Assembly (NCBI RefSeq): GCF_016107305.1
Contig: NZ_RCVR01000007.1
Span: forward strand, 164,542 to 228,541
Direction: 5' to 3'
DNA: 64,000 bases
Origin: Roseomonas sp. KE2513
GTDB lineage: Bacteria; Pseudomonadota; Alphaproteobacteria; Acetobacterales; Acetobacteraceae
The first letter of the stretch is position 1. Every line of letters begins with the position of its first letter. Both the position numbers and the translations under genes were made by a program. Below the pieces are notes generated by a model. It was not told the origin of the DNA. It worked only from the letters and a program-made list of their open reading frames with translations, and searched no databases. Shown here piece after piece: positions 54,930 through 63,216 of the stretch.

Positions 54930-55954
54930 TGTTCGACGCCTCGATCTCGCCCTTCATCGCCGCCCTTCCGAAGGCCGAGCTGCACATGCACCTGGAGGGC
55001 TCGCTGGAGCCCGAGACGATCTTCCGCCTTGCCGACCGCAACGGGCTCCGCATCCCCTATGCCAGCACGGACGAGCTGCGCGCGGCCTACAACTTCACGG
55101 ACCTGCAGTCCTTCCTCGACCTCTTCTATCTCGGCCTGACGGTGCTGCAGACGGGCGAGGACTTCTACGAGATGACCAAGGCCTATCTCGACCGCGCCGC
55201 GCAGGACCGGGTGCGGCACGCCGAGGTGTTCATCAGCCCCCAGGCACATCTTCGCCGCGGCATCGCGATGGAAGCCATCATCGAGAACATCCTGCGCGCC
55301 TTCGACGATGCGGCGCGCGAGCACGGCATGACCGGCGGACTGATCGCGGGCATCCAGCGCCAGTTCGACGAAGATGATGCCCTGTCCATGCTACGCGAGC
55401 TCCGGCCCTGGCGGGACCGGATCATCGGCCTGGGCACGGGCGGGCCGGAGAAGGGGAACCGCCCCGCGAAGTTCCGCCGGGCCTATGCCCATGCGCGGGA
55501 GGACCTCGGCTGGCGCACGACCATCCATGCCGGCGAGGAGGGCGGCGCCGACTTCGTCTGCGAGGCCATCGACGAGCTGAAGGTGGACCGCATCGACCAC
55601 GGCGTGCGCTGCGAGGCGGATCCGAACCTCGTGCGGCGCCTGGCCGATACGGGCATGCCGCTGACGGTCTGCCCCTGCTCGAACGTGATGCTTCGCGTCT
55701 TCCCGGACATGAAGGCCCATAACATCCGGCGGCTGCACGAGGCGGGACTTTGCCTGACCGTGAACTCGGACGACCCCTCGTATTTCGGCGGCTACGTGAA
55801 CGAGAACTTCGCCGCCATCCAGCAGGCGCTCGACTTCTCTGACGAGGATCTCTGGGGCTTCGCGCGGAACAGCTTTCTCAGCGCCTTTATCCCCGAGGCG
55901 GACCGGCAACGGCACTTGGCGGAACTCGACCGCCACCGGCCCGCGGGCGGTTGA
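54929..55954 (+). CDS. Adenine/adenosine deaminase-family enzyme (adenine-deaminase-like)
   Basis: A 341-residue zinc amidohydrolase of the adenosine-deaminase superfamily. Zinc ligands are H19 and H21 (AELHMHLEGS), the His of IHAGEEGG and the Asp of NSDDPSYFGG. Catalytic residues are the Glu of HAGEEGG and the His of RIDHGVR. The wording (QTGEDFYEMTKAYL, TVCPCSNVMLRVF, SDDPSYFGGYV) is closer to bacterial adenine deaminases of the PA0148 type than to classical adenosine deaminase. ATG 54929 overlaps the LacI stop (TGATG). As the last gene of the operon it suggests that an aminopurine or a derivative is the substrate. Confidence 0.87.
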   Translation: MFDASISPFIAALPKAELHMHLEGSLEPETIFRLADRNGLRIPYASTDELRAAYNFTDLQSFLDLFYLGLTVLQTGEDFYEMTKAYLDRAAQDRVRHAEVFISPQAHLRRGIAMEAIIENILRAFDDAAREHGMTGGLIAGIQRQFDEDDALSMLRELRPWRDRIIGLGTGGPEKGNRPAKFRRAYAHAREDLGWRTTIHAGEEGGADFVCEAIDELKVDRIDHGVRCEADPNLVRRLADTGMPLTVCPCSNVMLRVFPDMKAHNIRRLHEAGLCLTVNSDDPSYFGGYVNENFAAIQQALDFSDEDLWGFARNSFLSAFIPEADRQRHLAELDRHRPAGG

Positions 55955-56438
55955 GCGTCTCAGATAGTCCTCTGACATAAGGAGCGCTGGAACGGCTGCT
56001 TGTCGCCTTCCGGAACCAGCCGCGGTTGGTTCTGGCGATCCATGATGACGTGCAGGTAAGCAACGAGCATCGCATCAAGCGGCGTTGCTTACGTGATGAG
56101 TGTCGCGCCGGCGAAGCAACGTCCGCTGGTCCGTCCGTGTGATACCTTGTCTGGTGGCCTTGCGGACCCCAGCGGGGGCAGCAAACAGCGTCGAAAAACC
56201 CGCGTGTCTTTCACAACCCTTCATCGCCCTGATCAGATGAGGCTTCTCGTCCTCTTCCAGCCCCCGATCACTCTTCCGGACCGATCCTGCAGTCGGCAAG
56301 GCTCTTCTAGCTGTGTTCGCGGAGGATCGTTCTCGCTTCCCACTCATCACGGGCTCTTGTCAGCGGAATGCCCGGAAAGGGCTCGCGCAAGGTCCAAAGT
56401 TATCATTTGATGCCTACAACCAGGACGGGAGAGAGGTA
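55955..56438. other. Intergenic region with one strong hairpin
   Basis: About 480 bp after the deaminase gene with no convincing coding sequence. GTAAGCAACG (56056-56065) pairs with CGTTGCTTAC (56083-56092) around a 17-nt loop, a possible terminator or recombination remnant. Codon structure is lost compared with neighbouring genes, and the region leads up to a tRNA gene, so it may be a decayed insertion. Confidence 0.5.
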
Positions 56439-56714
56439 GTGGCGCAGCAACTAGGACACGGCAACGTTTTCGAGCGGCTCGCCGCTCTTGACCAATACAA
56501 TGCCCACTTGGAAGTGAGGCTCCAGGACGCTCTGTCGGCACCACGGCCCGACGCAGAAAGAGTCACCCGGCTCAAGACAGAGAAGCTTCGAGTGAGGGAT
56601 GCGATTGCAGCCCTGGCCCATTATCTTGAGCATGGACCTTCTCAAAACGTTCAGAACTTCCGCAGTGCTGGGGCACGGCATGCGAGCGAAGCATCGCCCA
56701 TGCACGCTCTGTAG
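56439..56714 (+). CDS. Small protein with DUF465-like coiled coil
   Basis: A possible 91-residue protein. Residues 15-50 (AALDQYNAHLEVRLQDALSA and TRLKTEKLRVRDAIAAL) have the charged helical-hairpin pattern of DUF465/YdcH proteins, followed by a polar tail. The start GTG 56439 has a GGAGAGAGG purine run just upstream, somewhat close. The gene lies beside the tRNA in a region of poor coding signal. Confidence 0.5.
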   Translation: MAQQLGHGNVFERLAALDQYNAHLEVRLQDALSAPRPDAERVTRLKTEKLRVRDAIAALAHYLEHGPSQNVQNFRSAGARHASEASPMHAL

Positions 56715-56832
56715 CTCCGTAAAGGTTGAGCCGTTTCGCAGACTCAGCCTCAGGAACTTGCGTGTGGGGAGGCAATTGGTCGCAGGGGTTGATTCGCAGC
56801 AAAACCAACAGCTTCGGTGCCGCTTAAACGAG

Positions 56833-56909
56833 TGGTGTCCCCGGCGGGATTCGAACCCACGGCCCCGGGATTAGGAATCCCGTGCTCTATCCTGCTGAGC
56901 TACGGAGAC
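56833..56909 (-). tRNA. tRNA-Arg (anticodon CCT)
   Basis: A 77-nt cloverleaf on the minus strand with encoded CCA. The acceptor GTCTCCG pairs with CGGGGAC (one G-U pair). The D stem is GCTC/GAGC, the anticodon stem CGGGA/TCCCG with loop TTCCTAA and anticodon CCT (complement of 56873-56875), and the T arm GTGGG-TTCGAAT-CCCGC. It decodes AGG, a rare arginine codon in such GC-rich genomes. Confidence 0.95.
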
Positions 56910-56994
56910 ACGCTTGCTTAGCCTAGCGTCCCGGCTGCGGACGGGAAAGGGCCGGGCTCTTGAACTGCCCGCCAAACCGGCCCTCACTCCTTCG

Positions 56995-57948
56995 ATGCCG
57001 CAAGATCCCCGCCTCGACCTCGAGATGGCCGTCTTCACCGAAATGATGACTGCCCGCGCCGCTGCCTTTCCCGCGCCGCAGCGGCTGGAACGGCCGCTGG
57101 ACGCCGCCCGCGCTGCCAATGACGCGCTCAACCTGACGCTGTCCAACCCCGAGCCCGTCATGGCCGAGAGCTCGGATCGCTGGCTGCCCATCCGCGGCCG
57201 CCGCCTGCTCTGCCGGCTGCATCGCCCCAGCGATGTGGCGCCGCTGCCGGTGCTCGTGCACGTCCACGGCGGCGGCTGGGTCTGGAGCAACGTGGACACG
57301 CACGATCCTCTCGCTCGCAGCCTGGCGGCCGGCTCGGGCTGTGCTGTTCTCGCCCCCGACTACGCCCTGAGCCCTGAGGCCGTCTTTCCCCAGGCGCTGG
57401 AGGAGGTCGCGGCGGTCGTCCGCTGGGTGGCTGCCCATGGCGCCGAATGGGGCCTCGACCCCGCCCGCGTCGTGCTCGGGGGTGATTCGGCCGGGGCAAA
57501 CCTCGCTCTCGGTGCCGCCCTTCTGCTACGCCAATCGGATCCCGGCCTCCGCCTGCGCGGCCTGCTGCTGGACTACGGCGTCTTCGATGACCGCATGGCC
57601 ACGCCAAGCTATGCCGAGTTCGCCGAGGGCTACGGGCTGACCGCGGAACGGATGCGCTTCTTCTGGGACTGCTACGCGCCCAACCCTGCCGACCGCCTCT
57701 CGCCCTATGCCGCGCCGATCCGGGCGGACCTCCGCGGCCTTCCGCCCTGCCTCGTGCAGATCGCCGAGCTGGACGTGCTCTCGGACGAGAACCGCGCCAT
57801 GGCCCGCGCGCTGCGCGAGGCTGGCGTTGAGGTGGAGGAGGAGACCTTCCTCGGCACCCTGCACGGCTTCCTTCGCGCGCGGGACCATGTGGCCGCCGCC
57901 CGCCGGGCGATTGGGGCCGGCGCCGCCTGGCTCGCCCGTACGGCCTGA
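56995..57948 (+). CDS. HSL-family alpha/beta hydrolase (esterase)
   Basis: A 317-residue esterase of the hormone-sensitive-lipase type, with oxyanion motif VHVHGGGWVW, nucleophile motif GGDSAGANLA, a probable Asp in the IAELDVLSDENR region and His in LGTLHGFLR. It is cytoplasmic, with no signal peptide. ATG 56995 starts MPQDPRLDLEM; upstream codons run into the tRNA gene. It is convergent with the iminopeptidase gene, with 10 bp between. Confidence 0.9.
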   Translation: MPQDPRLDLEMAVFTEMMTARAAAFPAPQRLERPLDAARAANDALNLTLSNPEPVMAESSDRWLPIRGRRLLCRLHRPSDVAPLPVLVHVHGGGWVWSNVDTHDPLARSLAAGSGCAVLAPDYALSPEAVFPQALEEVAAVVRWVAAHGAEWGLDPARVVLGGDSAGANLALGAALLLRQSDPGLRLRGLLLDYGVFDDRMATPSYAEFAEGYGLTAERMRFFWDCYAPNPADRLSPYAAPIRADLRGLPPCLVQIAELDVLSDENRAMARALREAGVEVEEETFLGTLHGFLRARDHVAAARRAIGAGAAWLARTA

Positions 57949-57958
57949 AGGCCCGCGC

Positions 57959-58933
57959 TCAGCGCCGCCGGAAGCGCTCCACGGCGGAGACGAGCGCGGT
58001 CCGCACGCCTGGCTCCAGCGCGGAGTGTCCGGCATCGGGCACCACCGTCAGCCGCGCCATCGGCCAGGCCTCGGCGAGTTCGAAGGCGGAGGTGGGCGGG
58101 CAGACCATGTCGTAGCGACCCTGGACGATCTCCGCGCCCACATGGGCCAGCCGGTGCATCCCCGCCAGCAGGCCATCGGGCGGCAGGAAGAGCTTGTGGG
58201 CGAAGTAATGTGCCTCGATCCGCGCGAGGCCGAGGGCGGAGCGGTCCTGCGCGAAGGAGGCGACGGTCTCGGGGCTCGGCAGCAGGGTGCTGCACAGGCC
58301 CTCATAGTTGCTCCAGGCCCGTGCGGCGGCCATGTGCACGGCAGGGTCCGGGTCCGTCAGGCGGCGGAGATAGGCGCCGAGGAGGTCGCCCCGCTCGGCC
58401 GGCGGAACGTGCTCGGCGAAGGCCGCCCAGGCATCGGGGAAGACACGCTTCAGGCCGTAGAGGAACCACTCCACCTCGTCGTCCCGGCCGAGGAAGACGC
58501 CGCGCAGCACGCAGCCCGCCACCCGCTCCGGATGGGCCTGCGCGTAGGCAAGGGCGAGTGTGGAGCCCCAGGAGCCGCCGAAAAGCAGCCAGCGCTCGAT
58601 CCCGAGAAAGCGCCGGAGCGTCTCGATGTCGCTGACGAGATGCGGCGTCGTGTTCTCCCGCAGTTCGCCGAGTGGGCGGGAGCGGCCGGCGCCGCGCTGG
58701 TCGAAGATTACCACCCGCCAGTGCAGAGGGTCGAAAAAGCGGCGATGCACCGCGCCTGCTCCCGCGCCGGGCCCGCCATGGAGGAAGAGCACGGGCTGCC
58801 CACGCGGGTTGCCCACCTGCTCCCAGTACATGACATGGGATGGCCCGCCGGGCGTGCCCTCGCCAGAATGGGAGAGCGGCAGCAGGCCAGTCTCGTAGGG
58901 CGCAATATCGGGGAAAAGATCGCCGCGCGGCAT
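57959..58933 (-). CDS. pip: Proline iminopeptidase
   Basis: A 324-residue S33-family alpha/beta hydrolase that releases N-terminal proline from peptides. It has the family start VMYWEQVGNPRGQPVLFLHGGPGAG, then FDQRGAGRSRP, nucleophile motif GGSWGSTLAL and the C-terminal His in DAGHSALEPG. ATG 58933. Length and motifs are normal. Confidence 0.93.
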   Translation of the reverse strand: MPRGDLFPDIAPYETGLLPLSHSGEGTPGGPSHVMYWEQVGNPRGQPVLFLHGGPGAGAGAVHRRFFDPLHWRVVIFDQRGAGRSRPLGELRENTTPHLVSDIETLRRFLGIERWLLFGGSWGSTLALAYAQAHPERVAGCVLRGVFLGRDDEVEWFLYGLKRVFPDAWAAFAEHVPPAERGDLLGAYLRRLTDPDPAVHMAAARAWSNYEGLCSTLLPSPETVASFAQDRSALGLARIEAHYFAHKLFLPPDGLLAGMHRLAHVGAEIVQGRYDMVCPPTSAFELAEAWPMARLTVVPDAGHSALEPGVRTALVSAVERFRRR

Positions 58934-59052
58934 GGCCCCTTCTTTGCCAGGGCCGGAGGTCCCTGCGCAACATGCCGCCGGAACCCTTGACGTCGTTTTC
59001 CGCCGGTTAAAACCTCTTCGCTTGCGCGCTTCGGACGACTACTTAGGAGGCG

Positions 59053-59859
59053 ATGAACCGTCCAACCCCCGGCCCGTTCCATGCCGCGCGCAACGGCCCG
59101 CAGCCCGGGCCCCGCCTGGGCAACCTGCGTGCGGCCGAGGTGCGCTGCGCCGTCTGCGGCACGACCAGCCGTCAGACCCGGTTCCGCGCCATGCCGCCCG
59201 AGAGCGCGCCGGACCTCGACCTGCGGCCTGGGGAGCCGCTGCGCAGCACAATGGCCTCCTGGCTGCAGCAATGCCCCCATTGCGGCTATGTCGCGCCCGA
59301 GATTGCCCACGCCCATCCGGCGGCAATCGAGGCGGTGGGCACCGCACCCTTCCGCGCGCTGATCGCCGATACCAGCCACCCCCCGCTCTCCCGCCGCTTC
59401 CTCGCCTATGCCTATGTGCTGGAGGAGACAGGCGCCCTGCACGCGGCGGCCGAGGCTACGCTTCAGGCCGCCTGGGCCGCGGACGATGCGCGCAAGCCCG
59501 AACTCGCCCGTGCGTGGCGGGGCGATGCCGTGGCCCTCTGGCGGGCCGGTCCGCCGCTCGATGCCGAGCAGACGATCCGCGTGGTCGATGCCCTCCGCCG
59601 CGCCGAGGCCTTCGATGACGCGGGCACTACGGCCGAGCAGCTCGCGGCGAGCCATCCGCCGGACGCCGTGGCGGGCGTTATCGCCCTCGAACAGCGTCTG
59701 ATCGCGCTGGAGGATTCCGGGCGCCATACCGTCGCCAGCGCTCTGCCGCCCCCCTCTCGCCGGCCGCATGTCAGCCACGGCAGCATCGCGCGCCGCGGGG
59801 CTACCCCGGGCGGGAGCCTCTGGGACCGTCTCCGCGGATTGTTCCGGCGCAAGCGTTAG
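59053..59859 (+). CDS. Zinc-ribbon protein of unknown function (DUF2225-like)
   Basis: A 268-residue soluble protein with two Cys pairs, CAVC (about 32-35) and CPHCGY (about 74-79), which form a zinc-ribbon-like site, then helical TPR-like repeats (AYAYVLEETGALHAAAEATL; RRAEAFDDAGTTAEQLAA) and a basic C-terminus. It resembles DUF2225 proteins in layout. ATG 59053 has AGGAGG very close upstream. Confidence 0.65.
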   Translation: MNRPTPGPFHAARNGPQPGPRLGNLRAAEVRCAVCGTTSRQTRFRAMPPESAPDLDLRPGEPLRSTMASWLQQCPHCGYVAPEIAHAHPAAIEAVGTAPFRALIADTSHPPLSRRFLAYAYVLEETGALHAAAEATLQAAWAADDARKPELARAWRGDAVALWRAGPPLDAEQTIRVVDALRRAEAFDDAGTTAEQLAASHPPDAVAGVIALEQRLIALEDSGRHTVASALPPPSRRPHVSHGSIARRGATPGGSLWDRLRGLFRRKR

Positions 59860-59896
59860 GGGCGGGTTGGACGAGCCACCGCCCTCGTTGTAAGAA

Positions 59897-59913
59897 ACGT
59901 TATGTTATAACGT
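59897..59913. promoter_or_regulatory. Zur-box-like dyad upstream of the ZnuA-like gene
   Basis: ACGTTAT (59897-59903) and ATAACGT (59907-59913) form a perfect inverted repeat around GTT. The core GTTATGTTATAAC fits the alphaproteobacterial Zur recognition pattern. TATAAC within it could serve as a -10 hexamer. It lies 16 bp upstream of the ATG at 59930 and would repress the gene when zinc is plentiful. Confidence 0.75.
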
Positions 59914-59929
59914 ATTGATGGAATGCCTC

Positions 59930-60850
59930 ATGCAGCGTCGCGCCCTTCTAACCGCCGCCCTCGTCATTCCCGCCATCCGCCCAGCAGCGGCTCAGGCGGC
60001 GCTGCCGGTCGTCGCCAGCTTCTCCATTCTGGGCGACCTCACCCAGCAGGTGGCGGGGGAGCGGCCCCTGGCTCTGACGGTCCTCGTCGGCCCTGACGCG
60101 GACGCGCACGATTTCCAGCCCCGGCCTTCCGATGCCGAGCGGCTTCGCGGCGCCGCCCTGCTGGTCCGCAACGGCCTCGGATTCGACGACTGGCTGCGCC
60201 GCCTCACGGGCGCCGCGCGCTTCGGCGGCACTGCCGTCACCGCCAGTGACGGCGTCACGCCCCGCATGGCGGGGGAGGAGCGCCGCCACGACCACGGTGC
60301 GCGCCGCGACGCCGGGCCGCCCCACGATCCCCATGCCTGGGGGGATCCGCGCAACATCCCTCTTTACCTGCGCAACATCGCGACCGGCCTCTCCGCCGCC
60401 GATGCCGGCAACGCCGCCCTTTATTCCCGCAACGCGGAGGCCGCCTCCGCCCGCTTCCTGGCGCTCGACGCGGAGTGCCGCGCCGCCTTCGCCACAGTAC
60501 CGGAAGCCCGGCGGAAGGTCCTCACCAGCCACGACGCCTTCGGTTATTTCGGCGCAGCCTACGGCATCCGGTTCCTCGCGCCCCAGGGCGTGAGCACCCA
60601 TGCCGAGCCCTCCGCCGCCGGGGTTGCCGCCCTCATCCGCCAGGTGCGGGCGGAGGGGATCACGGCCGTCTTCCTTGAGAACATGGCCAATCCCGCGACA
60701 CTGGAACGGCTGGCGCGGGAGGCAGGCGTGCGGGTCGGCGGGCGGCTCTATTCGGACTCGCTATCGCCGCCCGACGGCCCGGCGCCGACCTACGAGGCCC
60801 TCATCCGCCACAATACCGGGCTGCTGGTGCCGGCCATGCGGGGCGCCTGA
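59930..60850 (+). CDS. ZnuA-like zinc/manganese ABC transporter binding protein
   Basis: A 306-residue periplasmic metal receptor of cluster A-I. The signal peptide is QRRALLTAALVIPAIRPAAAQA. Metal ligands are expected at H in DADAHDFQP, H in DPHAWGDP, H in the APQGVSTHAEPS segment and the acidic residue in YSDSLSPPDG. A short His-rich loop (RRHDHGARRDAGPPHDPH) is present, as in zinc receptors. ATG 59930 is chosen because it starts the signal peptide. The partner genes znuC and znuB do not follow. Confidence 0.88.
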   Translation: MQRRALLTAALVIPAIRPAAAQAALPVVASFSILGDLTQQVAGERPLALTVLVGPDADAHDFQPRPSDAERLRGAALLVRNGLGFDDWLRRLTGAARFGGTAVTASDGVTPRMAGEERRHDHGARRDAGPPHDPHAWGDPRNIPLYLRNIATGLSAADAGNAALYSRNAEAASARFLALDAECRAAFATVPEARRKVLTSHDAFGYFGAAYGIRFLAPQGVSTHAEPSAAGVAALIRQVRAEGITAVFLENMANPATLERLAREAGVRVGGRLYSDSLSPPDGPAPTYEALIRHNTGLLVPAMRGA

Positions 60851-60856
60851 CGCGCT

Positions 60857-60882
60857 GCCTCCGCCCCACGTGAAGCGGAGGC
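60857..60882 (+). terminator. Hairpin after the ZnuA-like gene
   Basis: GCCTCCGC (60857-60864) pairs with GCGGAGGC (60875-60882), followed by CCTTTC. It probably ends or attenuates the znuA transcript before the small genes. Confidence 0.45.
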
Positions 60883-60940
60883 GCCCTTTCGCTCCGGCAG
60901 GGCGGGCCCAGGTCAGCGCTTGGAAACGGGAGCCTCTCCA

Positions 60941-61060
60941 ATGCCGATCATCGCCTCCTTCGCCCTCTCCCTAACGGGTCTCAGCATCGGGATCCCGCTC
61001 GGCACCGCCCTCGCCGCTGGCATCCTTCTCGGCCGCCGCGCGCTCGGGGGGATGCGCTGA
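60941..61060 (+). CDS. Tiny membrane protein (39 aa)
   Basis: ATG 60941 with GGGAG eight bases upstream opens a 39-residue frame: a single hydrophobic helix (MPIIASFALSLTGLSIGIPL then an Ala/Gly-rich stretch) ending in RRALGGMR. The stop overlaps the ATG of the next tiny gene (TGATG), which supports both being translated. No family is known. Confidence 0.5.
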   Translation: MPIIASFALSLTGLSIGIPLGTALAAGILLGRRALGGMR

Positions 61061-61227
61061 TGCTCCCCAACCCCTTCCGCCCCGTTCGCAGCGCGCTGCT
61101 CGGCCTTCACGCCGCGGGTGTGGTGGCGACCCATATAATGGCCGGCGCCGTGCTCGGCGCGCTCGGCGTCGCCGCCGTCGCGGGGATGCTGGGCAAGCGG
61201 ATCGCCGAGACGAAGAGCCAGCGCTGA
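61060..61227 (+). CDS. Tiny membrane protein (55 aa)
   Basis: ATG 61060 overlaps the previous stop. The 55-residue product has a basic start (MLPNPFRPVRS), one or two hydrophobic stretches (LLGLHAAGVVATHIMAGAVLG and ALGVAAVAGML) and a polar end (GKRIAETKSQR). No family is recognised. It runs convergent into the decayed binding-protein gene. Confidence 0.5.
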   Translation: MLPNPFRPVRSALLGLHAAGVVATHIMAGAVLGALGVAAVAGMLGKRIAETKSQR

Positions 61228-61239
61228 GCCGGATCCGCA

Positions 61240-62273
61240 GCGGATCGGCGGCGCGTAGAGGATCGCCGCGGCTCCAGAGGTCGTTCACCCCGTGCCTGAG
61301 GCCCACCGGCGTGTTCACGCCGAGATGCTGCTCGAAGATCTCGCCGTAGGCCCCGGCGGCGCAAATGGCGTTGAAGGCCCAGCGGTGGTCGAGGCCGATC
61401 GAGGGGCCGAAGTCGCCGGTCATGCCCAGCAGGCGCCGGATGTCGGGGTTCGGACTCTCCAGCATCGCCTCCGCATTGGTGGAGGTGACGCCCAGCTCCT
61501 CCGCGAGGATGAGTGCGTAAACCGTCCAGCGCATGACGTCGTACCACTGCGGGTCGCCCTTCCGCACGGCGCGGGCGAGCGGTTCCTTGCTGATGATGCC
61601 GGGCAGGATCACGTGGTCGTTCGGCCGGTCGAAGGCGCCGCGGAAGCCCGCGAGCTGGCTCGCATCCAGCGTGTGGCTGTCGCAGCGACCGGCGGCGTAG
61701 GCCTTGCGCGCGTCCTCGTTGCTCTCGAGGACCAGCGGGTGGATCGGGAGGCGATTGGTGCGCGCTCAGTCCGCCAGGTTCAGCTCGTTGGTGGAGCCGG
61801 CGGTGACGCAGATGGTCGCGCCGCCGAGCTGCGCCGCCCGCTCCACGCCCGCCGGATGATGAAGCCCTGGCCGTCATGGAAGGTAATCGGACCGAACTGC
61901 AGGCCAGACCCGGCCTCCCACGCCGTGGTCCAGGTGAAAGTGCGGGCGACGATATCAACCTGGCCGGACTGAAGCGCGGGGAGTGCGACTGGCTCGTGAG
62001 TACCGTGAAGCGCACCTATGCGGGGTCGCCGAGCGCGGCGGCCGCAATGGTGCGCCAGATGCTGGGGCCCATGCCGCGGTGCTCGCCTCGGCTGTCCGGC
62101 ACGCCGAAGCCGGGCGAGCCGGGATTGACCCCGCAATCGAGGACGCCCTTCGTGCGGATGCTCGCGAGAGTGGGGCCGGGCAAGACCTGCGCGCTCGCGA
62201 GCATGGGCAGGACCATCGCCGCGGCGAGCGCCGCCACGCACCGCCGCAGCCGCCGTGTTCCGCTCATCGCCAT
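61240..62273 (-). pseudogene. Decayed AapJ-type amino-acid ABC transporter binding protein
   Basis: In three minus-strand frames, consecutive pieces of one AapJ/general L-amino-acid binding protein can be read. These are a signal peptide and ASIRTKGVLDCGVNPGSPGF, then GQVDIVARTFTWTTAWEAGSGLQFG, then DHVILPGIISKEPLARAV to FEQHLGVNTPVGLRHG, ending near PPIR. An in-frame TAG (61016-61018 offset to 62016-62018) and a TGA (61766-61768) interrupt it, and at least three frameshifts (near 61965, 61860 and 61245) separate the pieces. The neighbouring genes are intact, so true decay is likelier than sequencing error. Confidence 0.8.
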
Positions 62274-62381
62274 GACGCCAGAGCCTCCTTCGCGGTACCC
62301 GCGCACCGTATCACCCGCTGCGCGGAGTAAGGCGGGGGCCAGCGGTGCAAGCCACGGAGCGCGTTCGGCGCCCGTGGGCTC

Positions 62382-63068
62382 CTACGGCCTGCCGAACAGC
62401 CGGCTGCCGTGGACCCAGCCGGTCGGGCCGGAGGCGTCGCCCACTTGGTACCAGCCGCCCGGTGCCGTCCCGTAGATCGTGACGCTGGTGCCGGCCCGCA
62501 GGACGCCGATGAGGGCCCCGCGCCCATCGGGGCTGCTCCGCAGGCTGCCGGGCAGGCGGGCCGTCACGGTATCGCCCCGGCTGGTGCCGCCGGCCGAGGA
62601 TGGCGGCGGTGGAACCGGACGCTCCGGCCTGGTTTCCTGCTGCCGGAGGTTCCCCTCGCCCGGGACCGGCGCTGGCGGGGCGGCGCCAGGGGATGGCGGA
62701 CCTCCTCCCTCGCGGCAACGGCTGGCGGTCTCGGCCGTGACGCGGGCCGCGCCCTCGCCGGTCGTGGCGAGGATCGGTGTGACGGTGGCGCCCTCGCCCT
62801 CCTCGTCCCGGTAGGTGACGACCACGATGAAAGACGTGAGGGGGCCGGGTGCGGCCCCGATCCGCGCCCCTCCACAGACCGCTACCGCCCGGGGCGTGCC
62901 CTGCCGGAAGGCTGCGACGTTCCGGAAGCTCACGGGGCTGCTCACCAGTTCCCGGATCGTGTCCTCGGCAACGCGCTGGGCCGCCGGCCGCCGATCCACG
63001 GGGCGTTCCTCGGCCTTGCTGCCGGTGCTGCCGAGGAGCAGCAGGCTCGCCAGTAACCAATGACGCAT
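62382..63068 (-). CDS. Exported SH3-domain protein
   Basis: A 228-residue protein with a signal peptide (MRHWLLASLLLLGSTGSKA). A middle domain has Cys residues (VAVCGGARIG, ASRCREGG) and resembles small secreted uncharacterised domains. A Pro-rich linker follows, and then a bacterial SH3 domain (about 165-228: VTARLPGSLRSSPDGRGALI, SVTIYGTAPGGWYQVGD, GPTGWVHGSRL). Such domains bind cell-wall peptides. ATG 63068 has GGAGGAAG upstream. Confidence 0.8.
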   Translation of the reverse strand: MRHWLLASLLLLGSTGSKAEERPVDRRPAAQRVAEDTIRELVSSPVSFRNVAAFRQGTPRAVAVCGGARIGAAPGPLTSFIVVVTYRDEEGEGATVTPILATTGEGAARVTAETASRCREGGGPPSPGAAPPAPVPGEGNLRQQETRPERPVPPPPSSAGGTSRGDTVTARLPGSLRSSPDGRGALIGVLRAGTSVTIYGTAPGGWYQVGDASGPTGWVHGSRLFGRP

Positions 63069-63216
63069 CGCTTCCTCCTCAAGAATGAGCCCCTCTGTAA
63101 AGCCGATCATGTGCCGGTTGGCGAACCCGGCCCGCACCGGCCCCCTTGATCTAAGCGGCGGGTTGGCGCGACCCCCTGCCTTCGGGCATCACTCGGCATC
63201 GCGGAGGAGGCGCATG

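Noticed and set aside
55955..56438. Possible transposase remnant after the deaminase gene
   Set aside because: No transposase motif, terminal inverted repeats or target duplications could be identified; only a hairpin is present.
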